A stretch of 64,000 nt of DNA from Massilia atriviolacea (GTDB lineage Bacteria; Pseudomonadota; Gammaproteobacteria; Burkholderiales; Burkholderiaceae_D): the NCBI RefSeq assembly GCF_003953935.1, contig NZ_RXLQ01000003.1, forward strand, positions 310,001 through 374,000, in the 5' to 3' direction. The translations under genes and the position numbers were made by a program. Below the pieces are notes generated by a model. It was not told where the DNA came from, made no database searches, and was given only the letters and a program-made list of their open reading frames with translations. This document shows positions 1-10,072 of this stretch, piece by piece. Within the stretch, counting starts at the first letter, position 1. Every line of letters begins with the position of its first letter.

Positions 1-401
1 GTGCCAACCTTGCCGTCGGCAAGCGTCACTCGGCGCGTCAATGCGTCTCGATCTCCCGCACTGACTGTCTGCCCACTCGGCAAGATTTTGAACGTAAAGA
101 AATCCGTCGGTGAGGCATACGCACCGTGGTAAAAATAGTCGGTGGAGGCTGGGTCGTAGGGCGGGTTATCCAGACTCCCACGCTCCATCCTGGCGCTGCT
201 GTCGTAGGAAAAACGTCCGACAATGCGGTCGTTCATCGAAATCAGACTTCCAGCCTGCACACCCACGGTGCTTTGTTCGAACGACAGCTTGTTAACGTTC
301 CCGATCTGACTGACCGCGGCCGTGAACTCATAGGTGCGCATCTCCGCCTTTGCCGGGACGGTTAGCGCGAGTGCGGAGAGCGCCGTTACGATGTATTTCA
401 T
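1..401 (-). CDS. Exported protein, probably PEP-CTERM type (3' end cut by window)
   Basis: A reading frame on the minus strand starts with ATG at 401 and runs off the left edge. The first 20 residues (MKYIVTALSALALTVPAKAE) form a clear signal peptide, so the protein is exported. The visible mature part contains an NDRIVGRFSYDSSA-like stretch followed by polar, Gly/Ser/Asp-rich sequence, the style of Oxalobacteraceae PEP-CTERM proteins, but the diagnostic C-terminal VPEP anchor would lie outside the window, so the family is an inference. A GGAATT Shine-Dalgarno-like stretch precedes the ATG, and a good sigma-70 promoter lies 28 bases upstream of it. Confidence 0.7.
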   Translation of the reverse strand, partial: MKYIVTALSALALTVPAKAEMRTYEFTAAVSQIGNVNKLSFEQSTVGVQAGSLISMNDRIVGRFSYDSSARMERGSLDNPPYDPASTDYFYHGAYASPTDFFTFKILPSGQTVSAGDRDALTRRVTLADGKVG

Positions 402-428
402 GCAATTCCAATAGTCAATTAATATTGC

Positions 429-457
429 ATTATATTGCATTGCATTTATGCAATCAA
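429..457 (-). promoter_or_regulatory. Sigma-70-type promoter of the left-edge exported protein, with operator-like palindrome
   Basis: On the minus strand TTGATT (457-452) is followed after exactly 17 bases by TATAAT (434-429), a near-consensus -35/-10 pair pointing at the ATG at 401. The spacer and -35 are overlaid by the palindrome TTGCATTTATGCAA (440-453) and by three TTGCAT copies at about 425, 435 and 440. A repressor could bind here; this is inference. Confidence 0.65.
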
Positions 458-580
458 TACATGCCTGATCCGCATGTATCAAAAGCGCCATCTTTCGGCT
501 GCTCTTGCGATACGAACTTGGTATGATGCCGGGGCCTTTGTGTATCTATTGGCACTTTCATGACTCTTGGGGACATTGCA

Positions 581-2635
581 ATGATGGGACGTTTGTTCAT
601 ATTGGGAGCGGCCACCCTGGCCGCCGGTAGCGCGCTGGCCGCGCCGCGTGGTTTCACCATCGAAGACCTGGTGAAAATGGAGCGGGTCGGCGCGCCGGCA
701 CTCTCGCCCGACGCCTCGCGCGTGGTCTACACGGTGCGCAGCACCAATATGGAGAAGAACCGCGGCAACACCCAGCTGTGGATGATCGACCTGCGCAGCG
801 CCAGGCCGGCCCCGGTCAGGCTGACCAGCGGCGACGCCAACAGCACCGATCCCGAATGGTCGCCCAAGGGCGACGCCATCTATTTCCTGTCGGCCCGCTC
901 GGGTTCCTCGCAGGTATGGCGTATGCCGGCCGCCGGCGGCGACGCCGTCAAGGTCACCGACCTGCCGCTCGACGTCGACAACTTCCGCCTCTCGCCGGCC
1001 GGCGACCGCCTGGCCATGAGCCTGGCCGTGTTCCGCGATTGCAGCGACCTGGCCTGCACCAGGACCCGCCTCGACGAGAAGACCAAGAACAAGGCCAGCG
1101 GCAAGGTCTACGACCGCCTGTTCGTGCGCCACTGGGATACCTGGTCCGACGGCCGCAACAACGTGCTGTACTCGGCCCCGCTCGACGCCGCCGGCAAGGT
1201 CAGCGCCGCACCGGTCAGCCTGTCGGGCGGCATCGACGGCGACGTGCCGTCCAAACCGTTCGGCGACCGCGAGGAATACCGCTTCAGCCCGGACGGCAGG
1301 AGCGTCGTGTTCAATGTGCGCGTGGCAGGCAAGACCGAAGCCTGGTCGACCAACTTCGACATCTATCAGACCGCCGCCGCCGGCGGCGAGGCGCCGCGCA
1401 ACCTGACCGCCGACAATCCGGCCTGGGACAGCAAGCCGGCCTTTTCGCCCGACGGCAAGACGCTCGCCTACCTGGCCATGCGCCACCCCGGCTTCGAAGC
1501 CGACCGCTTCCGCCTGGTGCTGATGGATGTCGCCAGCGGCAAGAAGCGCGTCGTGGCCGAGAGCTGGGACCGCTCCATCGGCGACTACAAATGGCGCGAC
1601 GACGGCAAGTCGCTGCTGGCCACCGCCGACGACCTGGGCCAGCATCGCCTGTTCTCGATCGACGCCGCCAGCGGCAAGGTCGCGCCGCTCAGCGACAAGG
1701 GCTATGTCAGCGCCTTCGACGCGCGCGGCAAGACGGTGGTGATGGCGCAGGCCAACCTGCAATCGGGCGCGCAATTGTTCAAGCGTGTCGACGGCGGCGC
1801 GCCGGTCCAGCTGACCCAGTTGAACAGCGAACTGCTGGCCGAGGTGCGTTTCGGCGAATCCGAACAGTTTTCCTTCACCGGCGCCAAGGGCGAGACCGTC
1901 TACGGCCATGTGATGAAACCGTGGGATGCCAAACCCGGCGTCAAGTATCCGGTCGCCTTCCTGGTGCACGGCGGTCCGCAGGGCAGCTTCGGCAATTCGT
2001 GGAGCTACCGCTGGAATCCGCAGACCTACGCCGGCGCCGGTTACGCGACCGTGTTCATCGACTTCCACGGCTCCACCGGCTACGGCCAGGCGTTTACCGA
2101 TTCGATCAGCGGCGACTGGGGCGGCGCGCCGCTGGAAGACCTGAAAAAGGGCCTGGACGCGGCGGTGAAAAAATACCCGTGGCTCGACCGCGAGCGCAGC
2201 TGCGCGCTGGGCGCCTCCTACGGCGGCTACATGATGAACTGGATCGCCGGTAACTGGCCGGACGGCTTCCGCTGCCTGGTCAACCACGACGGCGTGTTCG
2301 ATACGCGCGGCATGGCCTACGCCACCGAGGAACTGTGGTTCACCGAGTGGGAAAACAAGGGCACCTACATGGACAACGCCGCGCTGTACGAAAAGTTCAA
2401 CCCGGTCCATTTCGTCAAGAACTGGAAGACGCCGATGCTGGTCATCCAGGGCGACCTGGATTTCCGCATTCCGACCTCGCAGGCGCTCGGCACCTTTACC
2501 GCGCTGCAGCGCCAGGGCGTCGAGAGCAAGCTGCTGGTATTCCCGGACGAGAACCACTGGGTGCTCAAGCCGGCCAACTCGGTGCTGTGGCATCACACGG
2601 TCAAGGATTGGCTCGACCGTCACCTGGCGCGCTGA
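581..2635 (+). CDS. S9 family peptidase (prolyl oligopeptidase / dipeptidyl aminopeptidase type)
   Basis: Exported serine peptidase that cleaves short peptides. The start is placed at ATG 581 because a GGGGAC ribosome site sits just upstream and the protein then begins directly with a signal peptide (MMGRLFILGAATLAAGSALA); an in-frame ATG at 560 would add seven residues. The first ~420 residues are WD40/PD40-like beta-propeller sequence with repeated SPDG/SPKGD motifs, and the last ~260 are an alpha/beta-hydrolase domain. The catalytic triad is readable: Ser546 in GASYGGY, Asp627 in QGDLDF and His659 in DENHW. Length (684 residues) is normal for S9C enzymes. The next gene starts one base after the stop, so the two are probably co-transcribed. 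Confidence 0.93.
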   Translation: MMGRLFILGAATLAAGSALAAPRGFTIEDLVKMERVGAPALSPDASRVVYTVRSTNMEKNRGNTQLWMIDLRSARPAPVRLTSGDANSTDPEWSPKGDAIYFLSARSGSSQVWRMPAAGGDAVKVTDLPLDVDNFRLSPAGDRLAMSLAVFRDCSDLACTRTRLDEKTKNKASGKVYDRLFVRHWDTWSDGRNNVLYSAPLDAAGKVSAAPVSLSGGIDGDVPSKPFGDREEYRFSPDGRSVVFNVRVAGKTEAWSTNFDIYQTAAAGGEAPRNLTADNPAWDSKPAFSPDGKTLAYLAMRHPGFEADRFRLVLMDVASGKKRVVAESWDRSIGDYKWRDDGKSLLATADDLGQHRLFSIDAASGKVAPLSDKGYVSAFDARGKTVVMAQANLQSGAQLFKRVDGGAPVQLTQLNSELLAEVRFGESEQFSFTGAKGETVYGHVMKPWDAKPGVKYPVAFLVHGGPQGSFGNSWSYRWNPQTYAGAGYATVFIDFHGSTGYGQAFTDSISGDWGGAPLEDLKKGLDAAVKKYPWLDRERSCALGASYGGYMMNWIAGNWPDGFRCLVNHDGVFDTRGMAYATEELWFTEWENKGTYMDNAALYEKFNPVHFVKNWKTPMLVIQGDLDFRIPTSQALGTFTALQRQGVESKLLVFPDENHWVLKPANSVLWHHTVKDWLDRHLAR

Positions 2636-2636
2636 G

Positions 2637-3542
2637 ATGGGCGCCCGGCAGAGTTGGATACTCGCGGCGCTGCTGGGCGCGGCATGCGCGCCGGGCGCGG
2701 CCGCCCCTGAAGCGCCGTCGCAGGCGGACACGCCGCTGGCCTTCATCGGCAATTTCTACCGCGACTATTTTGCCGATCCGGCAGCGGCCAGGAAGCGCCA
2801 TGTGGACAGCGGCGGGTTTTACTCGCCAGGACTGCTCAAGCTGATGGACGCCAACCGCGCGGCCTGCCTCAAGGTCGCGCGCCAGGGCAGCCAGTGCGGC
2901 TGGAATGCCGATGGCGACGAGTTCCTGCACGCGCAGGAGCGCGACCCGGCCCTGACCCTGGCCTCGTCCGGCTTTGTCGCCAAGGCCGCCGGCGCCAATA
3001 CGGTGGACGTGCGTTTCCTGCTGTTTCCGGGCCAGGCCGACACGCAGCGCGCCATCCGTTACCGGCTGCTGCGCCACCAGGGCCGGTGGCGCGTCGACGA
3101 TGCGACCGGCGCGGCCAAGGGCGGCTACCGGCGCGAGAACAGCCTGCGCTACGCGATCGCCGCCGAAACCCGCTACGTCAACGGCAGCGTGCTCGATGCG
3201 GCCGAGGCGGCGACTTGGGTCAATCTGTATGTCGAGGGCGAGATGGCGGACGCGTTCGCGCGCTTCGCCGCCTTTCCGCTGACCGTGTGCCAGGGCGGGG
3301 ACGGCTGCACGGCGTACCGGGAGAACGATGCGCGCCTGCCGGCCCTGGTCGGGACGCTCAAGCAGCGTTACTTCGACAAGGGGGTCGTGCGGCCCGTCCT
3401 GCCTGCGTCCACCCTGGTGGTGCCGAAGGTGCCTGGGGAAGGCAGCGTGGTGCGCAACGGTCCCTTCGATTTCACCTTCCGGCGCGGCTTGTGGCGCCTG
3501 ACGCAGGTCGACCTGCGGCGCGCGCCGGTGCGCCAGCAATAA
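2637..3542 (+). CDS. Exported protein of unknown function, DUF3828-like
   Basis: Translation starts one base after the stop of the S9 peptidase, so expression is probably coupled. The 301-residue protein begins with a hydrophobic signal peptide ending near residue 22 (GAACAPGAAA); the cysteine is not in a good lipobox. The body has an 'FYRDYF...GGFYSPGLLKLMDANRAA' opening and an 'RYRLLRHQGRWRVDDA' strand, which resemble DUF3828 periplasmic proteins, in what may be two related halves. No catalytic motif is visible. A role accessory to the peptidase is only suggested by position. Family assignment is tentative. Confidence 0.75.
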   Translation: MGARQSWILAALLGAACAPGAAAPEAPSQADTPLAFIGNFYRDYFADPAAARKRHVDSGGFYSPGLLKLMDANRAACLKVARQGSQCGWNADGDEFLHAQERDPALTLASSGFVAKAAGANTVDVRFLLFPGQADTQRAIRYRLLRHQGRWRVDDATGAAKGGYRRENSLRYAIAAETRYVNGSVLDAAEAATWVNLYVEGEMADAFARFAAFPLTVCQGGDGCTAYRENDARLPALVGTLKQRYFDKGVVRPVLPASTLVVPKVPGEGSVVRNGPFDFTFRRGLWRLTQVDLRRAPVRQQ

Positions 3543-3579
3543 GCCTGCCGGTCCGGCCGATGGCGGGAGCGGCAGGCTT
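3541..3579. terminator. Hairpin between convergent genes (probable bidirectional terminator)
   Basis: AAGCCTGCCG (3541-3550) and CGGCAGGCTT (3570-3579) form a perfect 10-bp stem with a 19-base loop between two converging genes, beginning inside the stop codon of the upstream one. No U-tract follows on either strand, so termination efficiency is unclear. Confidence 0.6.
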
Positions 3580-3584
3580 GCCTG

Positions 3585-4760
3585 TTACGGGTTGATCAGC
3601 GGCGCCACGCTGTTGGCGAACGGCCAGCCCTGTTCTTCATCGGTGTGGATCTGCCAGTTGAAGCCCCCGCGGATGTCCGGATGGTTGGCCCGGACCTGGT
3701 TCCACGCGCTGATCGCCTGCTCGCGGCTCATGTAATTGCTCGCGTTGCCGATCCCGAATCCCACCACCACGCGGTTCGCGCCCAGCAGGGCGACCCATTG
3801 CCGGACATTGTCCGCCACGTAGGCCGGATCGTTCAGCCCCGGTCCGTCGTAGTATTGCGGCGCGGCGTAATCCATGGCGCCGGCGGCCACCATCGCGCGG
3901 CAGAATTCCTTGTCGACCGCATTCCACGGCGCCGGCGGCGCGGAAATGATGAAGCCGGGGTAGCGCTTCTTCAGCTCCAGGCTGATCCAGATCATCTCCG
4001 CCGTATCGGGCCGCTGGTCCGCTTCGAAGGTATTCCAGTCCATGCCGTCGAAGCCGCCCAGCTGCGTGTAGATCGACGCGATGCTGTTGACGAAGGTCTG
4101 CGATTTGCTCCGGTTCGGAAAACTCATGCCGTTGCCGGCGCCGCCCACCGACAGGATGATCTTGCGCCCCTGCGTGCTGCGCGCGTACTGGATGTCGGCC
4201 TTGAGGTTGGTGGCCGCGCCGCGTCCGTTGCCCGGCGCGCTGAAGGTGACCGCGCCGGTGGTGCCGGGCGAGCCGCCCACCGGTACCGCGTGGAACAGGT
4301 AGATCAGGTTGTAGCGCGCATTGACGTCGCGGATGCGGATCGGCGACGGCGTCCAGTTCGGATAATAGCCGCCGACGATCTTCTGCGCGCCCGGCTGGGC
4401 GCAGGTGGTCTGCGCCCAGTACCAGGTGCTGATGGTCGGCGTGGTGCCGTCGCTGCCGTTGCCCGCCACCTGCACCACCTTGTAATACAGCCCGTTCGGC
4501 GTGTACAGCACGACGGTGCCGAGCGCGTAATTGACGCCGGCGCGCCAGGTCACGGCATTGCACGCCGCGAGCAGGGCCGACGAGCCGGCGTCGGCGCCGC
4601 TGCCCGCGATGGCGCCGGCCCGCGTGTCCGGCGCGGCCGAGACGCCCGGCGGCGCCAGCGAGGCGCCGGGTGCGTCGCCGGCCGACGATCCGCCGCCGCA
4701 GCCGCTCAGGATCGCGCCGCCGATGGCGGCCATGCCCAGGTATTTCAGTAGTGTCTTCAT
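3585..4760 (-). CDS. GH18 chitinase-like lipoprotein with chitin-binding module
   Basis: The 391-residue protein starts with a lipoprotein signal (AILSGC, Cys21) and a Gly/Ala/Ser linker. A CBM5/12-type chitin-binding module follows at about residues 66-114 (WRAGVNYALGTVV...YYKVV...WYW), then a GH18 TIM barrel beginning KIVGGYYPNW. The catalytic segment reads DGMDWNTFE (residues 238-246). Compared with canonical DxxDxDxE, the second Asp is Asn243 and the glutamate is one residue late (Glu246, Phe245 in its place). The fold assignment is good, but activity cannot be assumed. It lies 33 bases downstream of the GH64 gene and is probably in the same operon. Stop converges on a hairpin with the preceding gene. 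Confidence 0.88.
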   Translation of the reverse strand: MKTLLKYLGMAAIGGAILSGCGGGSSAGDAPGASLAPPGVSAAPDTRAGAIAGSGADAGSSALLAACNAVTWRAGVNYALGTVVLYTPNGLYYKVVQVAGNGSDGTTPTISTWYWAQTTCAQPGAQKIVGGYYPNWTPSPIRIRDVNARYNLIYLFHAVPVGGSPGTTGAVTFSAPGNGRGAATNLKADIQYARSTQGRKIILSVGGAGNGMSFPNRSKSQTFVNSIASIYTQLGGFDGMDWNTFEADQRPDTAEMIWISLELKKRYPGFIISAPPAPWNAVDKEFCRAMVAAGAMDYAAPQYYDGPGLNDPAYVADNVRQWVALLGANRVVVGFGIGNASNYMSREQAISAWNQVRANHPDIRGGFNWQIHTDEEQGWPFANSVAPLINP

Positions 4761-4793
4761 GTCGACTCCTGTGGAAAAGTAAGAAGGGCCGCC

Positions 4794-6740
<1,947 letters not shown>

Positions 6741-7400
6741 GGTGCGGTCACCTTGTCGAAAGTGGCCGTCGGGTGCGCTTGCTGGTGCATGATGGCGGCC
6801 TTTGTGGGTGGATGCGCGATGCGCCGCGCAGTTGGTCGGAAGCACGCCGCACGGCTCACGGCAGGCTATGGGAGCGCTTCCAAATCGGGCCGTGACCGTG
6901 GCCGGGAAATTGCGTCCGGGGGTACGAAGGCCCCCGGTTGCCTCATTCCGGTCAAGACACAGTGCAAGTGGTCGCAGTATCACCGCCCCTTAAAGCGAGG
7001 TCAACCGGTGCGAAACGTAATGTAAATTGGGTAAGAGAAAGGAGGAATGGTGCTGCGGTATCGCTTTGCCGCCTTGCCGCGCGGCCCGCGGCAGGCATGC
7101 GCAATTTTCTTTACGGAATGAGCGCGACAAGACCACTTGGCGTTGCGCTGTCGTTCGCGGCAAGAGGCACAGGTCCGGAAAAACGGGCCGATGCGCATAC
7201 CACTTCGCTTGTGCAGGGCAGCGCGCAGGATGCCCGCTGGCCCAATGAGCGCTGCGAATGTGCCGCTGCCGGGGGCGCCGCGGGCCGCGTTGCGAGCCCC
7301 TTGGGTCGATGAAAATTTTTCTTCACGGCGCCACAAACGTGGCATTCTGTCGGCGCGCCCGCAACGGGCAGGGCGCCAACTTGACGTCACGGGAGTTCGA
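6741..7400. other. Intergenic region between the divergent GH64 and DUF1963 genes
   Basis: 660 bases without a convincing gene. Short open frames here (for example a 129-residue minus-strand frame at 7001-7390) are Arg/Ala/Pro-rich, lack ribosome sites and look like chance. The region holds the CelR-like operator at 6869 and presumably promoters for both neighbours. Confidence 0.6.
6869..6882. promoter_or_regulatory. LacI/CelR-like operator upstream of the glucanase-chitinase operon
   Basis: TGGGAGCGCTTCCA is a 14-bp palindrome with one mismatched pair and a central CG, the form bound by LacI-family sugar regulators; it matches the published CelR-type site TGGGAGCGCTCCCA at 13 of 14 positions. 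It lies about 130 bp upstream of the GH64 start codon. The cognate regulator is not encoded in the window. Binding is inference. Confidence 0.6.
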
Positions 7401-8384
7401 TTGGCACTTTACACGCTGAACCGGGTACGGCCGCCGTACGCTGCCTGGCTGCTGGCCGCAGCCACGCTGCTGGGCGCCTGCTCGCCCGACCAGCCGGCGC
7501 CGGCGCCGGGGCCGGGGCCGGTACCGACGCCGGCCGTCGTGTACGGGCAGTTGCCACCGGAGCTGGCGCGCTTCGCGGCCGATATCGAGCGCTCGCGGCT
7601 GCCGTACATCGCGCTCGCGCTGCACAAGCCGGAGCGGCTGGCGCCCTGGAACAGCAGTCTCGGCGGGGCGGCTTACCTGCCCAGGGGGCAGGCGTATCCG
7701 ACCGGTCCCGACGGCGTCAAGCTGGCCCTGCTGGCGCAACTCAATTTTGCCGAGATGCCGGCGTTGGAGGGCTATCCCTCGCGCGGCCTGCTGCAGTTTT
7801 TCATTGCCGGCGGCGATTCGAAGGAGCATATCTACGGCGCGGCGGGCGACAGCGGCACGCCCTTCGACGCGGAACGGTATTTCCTGTCGCTGGCCCGGCA
7901 GCGCTGGTTCCGCGTGATCTACCACCCGGACGTCGTGCGGGACCGCAAGCAGCTGCAGCCGACGGCCGTGGTCGCGGGCGAGATGTTGCCGATGTCGGGC
8001 ACCTCGGCGCTCAGTTTCGACACGGGCAGCGAGCCGGTGAGCCTGCAGGACTATCGCTTCGCACGCTTCTTCGGCAAGCCTCCCGAGGAGTTCTTCGGGC
8101 AATTCGGCGCGCAGCGGGACAATGCTGTCGTCAACTACCAGGCATTTTCGGAGAAATACCGGGTTGCCAAAGTGGGCGGCTACAGCAACCCGACCCAGCA
8201 GGATGTCCGGGGCACCCGGGCGGACGAGGACTGGATCGTGCTGCTCGAGCTGCACGGCGGCGGCATCGAGGGCGGCTTCCACAACGAATGGGGCGATAGC
8301 GGCATGGGGGTGTTCTACATCCGCCGCCAGGACCTGGCGCGGCGCGATTTTTCGAATGTGGTGTACGCCTGGGATAATCACTGA
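7401..8384 (+). CDS. DUF1963 (YwqG-like) lipoprotein
   Basis: The start is put at TTG 7401, which has GGGAG six bases upstream and begins a lipoprotein signal ending LLGAC (Cys about residue 25); the frame is open back to 7137 but the added part is not signal-like. A Pro-rich linker is followed by a DUF1963/YwqG-type domain: PWNSSLGGAAYLPRGQAYP, LALLAQLNFAEMPALEGYPSRGLLQFFI, and a C-terminal GVFYIRRQDLARRDFSNVVYAWD. The function of this domain is unknown. 327 residues; an anchored, lipid-modified form of YwqG is somewhat unusual. It converges with the OmpA-domain gene. Confidence 0.85.
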   Translation: MALYTLNRVRPPYAAWLLAAATLLGACSPDQPAPAPGPGPVPTPAVVYGQLPPELARFAADIERSRLPYIALALHKPERLAPWNSSLGGAAYLPRGQAYPTGPDGVKLALLAQLNFAEMPALEGYPSRGLLQFFIAGGDSKEHIYGAAGDSGTPFDAERYFLSLARQRWFRVIYHPDVVRDRKQLQPTAVVAGEMLPMSGTSALSFDTGSEPVSLQDYRFARFFGKPPEEFFGQFGAQRDNAVVNYQAFSEKYRVAKVGGYSNPTQQDVRGTRADEDWIVLLELHGGGIEGGFHNEWGDSGMGVFYIRRQDLARRDFSNVVYAWDNH

Positions 8385-8440
8385 GGGCGCACGACGTGTA
8401 GCGGGGGGCTGGCCGAAGCCCGCCCTTTGCCGATTGCTGC

Positions 8441-10027
8441 CTATGCGGGCGGAGCGGCCGCAGCCGGGGCCTTCGTGGGTTCGGGCGGTGGCGGTGCCGG
8501 CTCAAGCCGGAAGCGCACTTCGACGCGGCGATTGATCTTGTTGCACTCGCGCTGATAAGCGAGCGGTTCCTTGGTGTCGCACTGTTTGATCGGATAGCGC
8601 GAGCCGGCCGATGTCGGTACCGGGGCCAGGGCGGCGTCGGTCAGCTTGAGTACCGTGCTGGTGGTCAGGATATGCTTGACACTCTCGGCGCGCGCCTTGG
8701 CCAGTTTTTCATTGTCGTCTCCGCTCAAGGGCATCGGGTCGGCATGGCCGATCACCTTGACCGACTTGACCTGCCATTTCTTATGAATCGCAGCCAGTTG
8801 CACAAGCAGTTCTTGTTCCACTGCGGTCCGGAGTTCCTTGCTGTGCAAGGTGGACGATGCGGAGTCGAACAGCAAGGCTTCCTTGATGTCGATGCAGCGC
8901 TCGACCGTGCCGCGAAGTATATTGAGTCCGGCTGAGTTGACATCGAGATCGACGCTGTCTTTCAGTCGCAGCAAGGTGCGGGCTCCGGTTGCATGCCACA
9001 GCACGTCGACCGGCGCGACGATCGCGGAGCCGTCCTCGCCACGGCAAGTGCTGAGAGTGATGCCTGCGGTGTCGGCGGCCGACTGTACCAGCGCGAGGTT
9101 GACTTTGTCGAGACTGACTGCCGTGTCCATGGTGCGTACGCCGAGCTGGGAGAACACGGCAATACGAAGCTCTGGTGCGGCCAGGGCCGGGATCAGCGCG
9201 ATCAGGAAGTAAATACGCGCTGTCAGCAGGCCTTGTGCCTGGCGTTCTTTTTCGTTTTCCGTGGTAGATGCGAAGGCTGGCGTGTCAAGCAATTCAATTC
9301 CAAACGCTGCCGAAATGCCCGCGAACAAAATCGCCAAAAACAGGTAACTGCCTGGCTCGCCGAGATTCAATAGCGTCGTGCAGACCACCGGCGCAATGAA
9401 CAGGTAGCCGGCCGCATATGGCAAGTGATCGGATTCCTGCATGCTGCCGCCATTCTGGCGGTTGCAATGGATCCATGCGTTGGCCAGGTTGAAAAAAACG
9501 ACGAACATCAATACCCACAGGGTAAGGACGATGACGAGTCGGGTATCCCCGTCCAGTGGAAAAAAACGCGAGGCGGCGAATGACACGGCCCCCACCGGGG
9601 GCAGGCAAACCAGGTAGTTCGCAATGGTCAGTTTTCCGGCCGTCGTTTTGGCTGCCGGCATAGCCCGCCTGGAAATATTGTACAGAGCTGCGGGGAGAAA
9701 CAGTGAGGTGCCGAGCCCGATGCAAAGCATGCTCATCAGGCCCAAACCCAGCGCGGCGAACAAAAAGAACAGCACATCGCCTGTGGACATCCCGGACGGG
9801 AAAAACTTCAGGTCGAAAAAACAGTAACAGAACACGATCAGCAAACCGTAGCCGAAACCGAAGGCGGCAGCCGTTTTGCGGATACTTTCAAGACGCGTCG
9901 CGCCCGCTTCCGCCTGGGCTTTGGCGGCGAGGGCGCGTTCTTTATCGACGATGGCCTTGTCGAGCTGCTTGCGGGAGCGAGGGACGCTGCGCAGCAATAC
10001 GGTGGCACTCAGGCGAAACCAGGTCAT
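8441..10027 (-). CDS. Membrane protein with C-terminal OmpA-like peptidoglycan-binding domain
   Basis: The 528-residue protein starts with a short amphipathic/coiled stretch (residues ~15-50), then several hydrophobic segments between about 50 and 290, a periplasmic region, and an OmpA/MotB-like C-terminal domain containing VIGHADPMPLSG...KLAKARAESVKHIL and INRRVEVRFRLEP. Such proteins sit in the inner membrane and grip peptidoglycan. The linker between the membrane part and the OmpA domain includes a Cys pair region (CRGED...C). It is followed by a Pro/Ala tail. The next upstream gene on the same strand lies 45 bases away, suggesting an operon. Confidence 0.82.
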   Translation of the reverse strand: MTWFRLSATVLLRSVPRSRKQLDKAIVDKERALAAKAQAEAGATRLESIRKTAAAFGFGYGLLIVFCYCFFDLKFFPSGMSTGDVLFFLFAALGLGLMSMLCIGLGTSLFLPAALYNISRRAMPAAKTTAGKLTIANYLVCLPPVGAVSFAASRFFPLDGDTRLVIVLTLWVLMFVVFFNLANAWIHCNRQNGGSMQESDHLPYAAGYLFIAPVVCTTLLNLGEPGSYLFLAILFAGISAAFGIELLDTPAFASTTENEKERQAQGLLTARIYFLIALIPALAAPELRIAVFSQLGVRTMDTAVSLDKVNLALVQSAADTAGITLSTCRGEDGSAIVAPVDVLWHATGARTLLRLKDSVDLDVNSAGLNILRGTVERCIDIKEALLFDSASSTLHSKELRTAVEQELLVQLAAIHKKWQVKSVKVIGHADPMPLSGDDNEKLAKARAESVKHILTTSTVLKLTDAALAPVPTSAGSRYPIKQCDTKEPLAYQRECNKINRRVEVRFRLEPAPPPPEPTKAPAAAAPPA

Positions 10028-10072
10028 ACGACATTCTCCGGTGTGGTTCGCCGCAGTCGAAGGATGGGATAC

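Noticed and set aside
422-480. Sigma-54 promoter for the left-edge gene
   Set aside because: GG and GC are 12 bases apart rather than 10; a sigma-70 promoter fits much better.
479-2752. 757-residue open frame on the minus strand opposite the S9 peptidase
   Set aside because: It is antisense to a gene with a clear catalytic triad and has the His/Arg/Ala/Val-rich composition typical of GC-rich shadow frames.
7137-7400. N-terminal extension of the DUF1963 lipoprotein frame
   Set aside because: The extension has no ribosome site and would bury the lipoprotein signal; TTG 7401 fits better.
8401-8440. GC-rich short stem between the DUF1963 and OmpA-domain genes as a terminator
   Set aside because: Only a five-base-pair stem and no U-tract.
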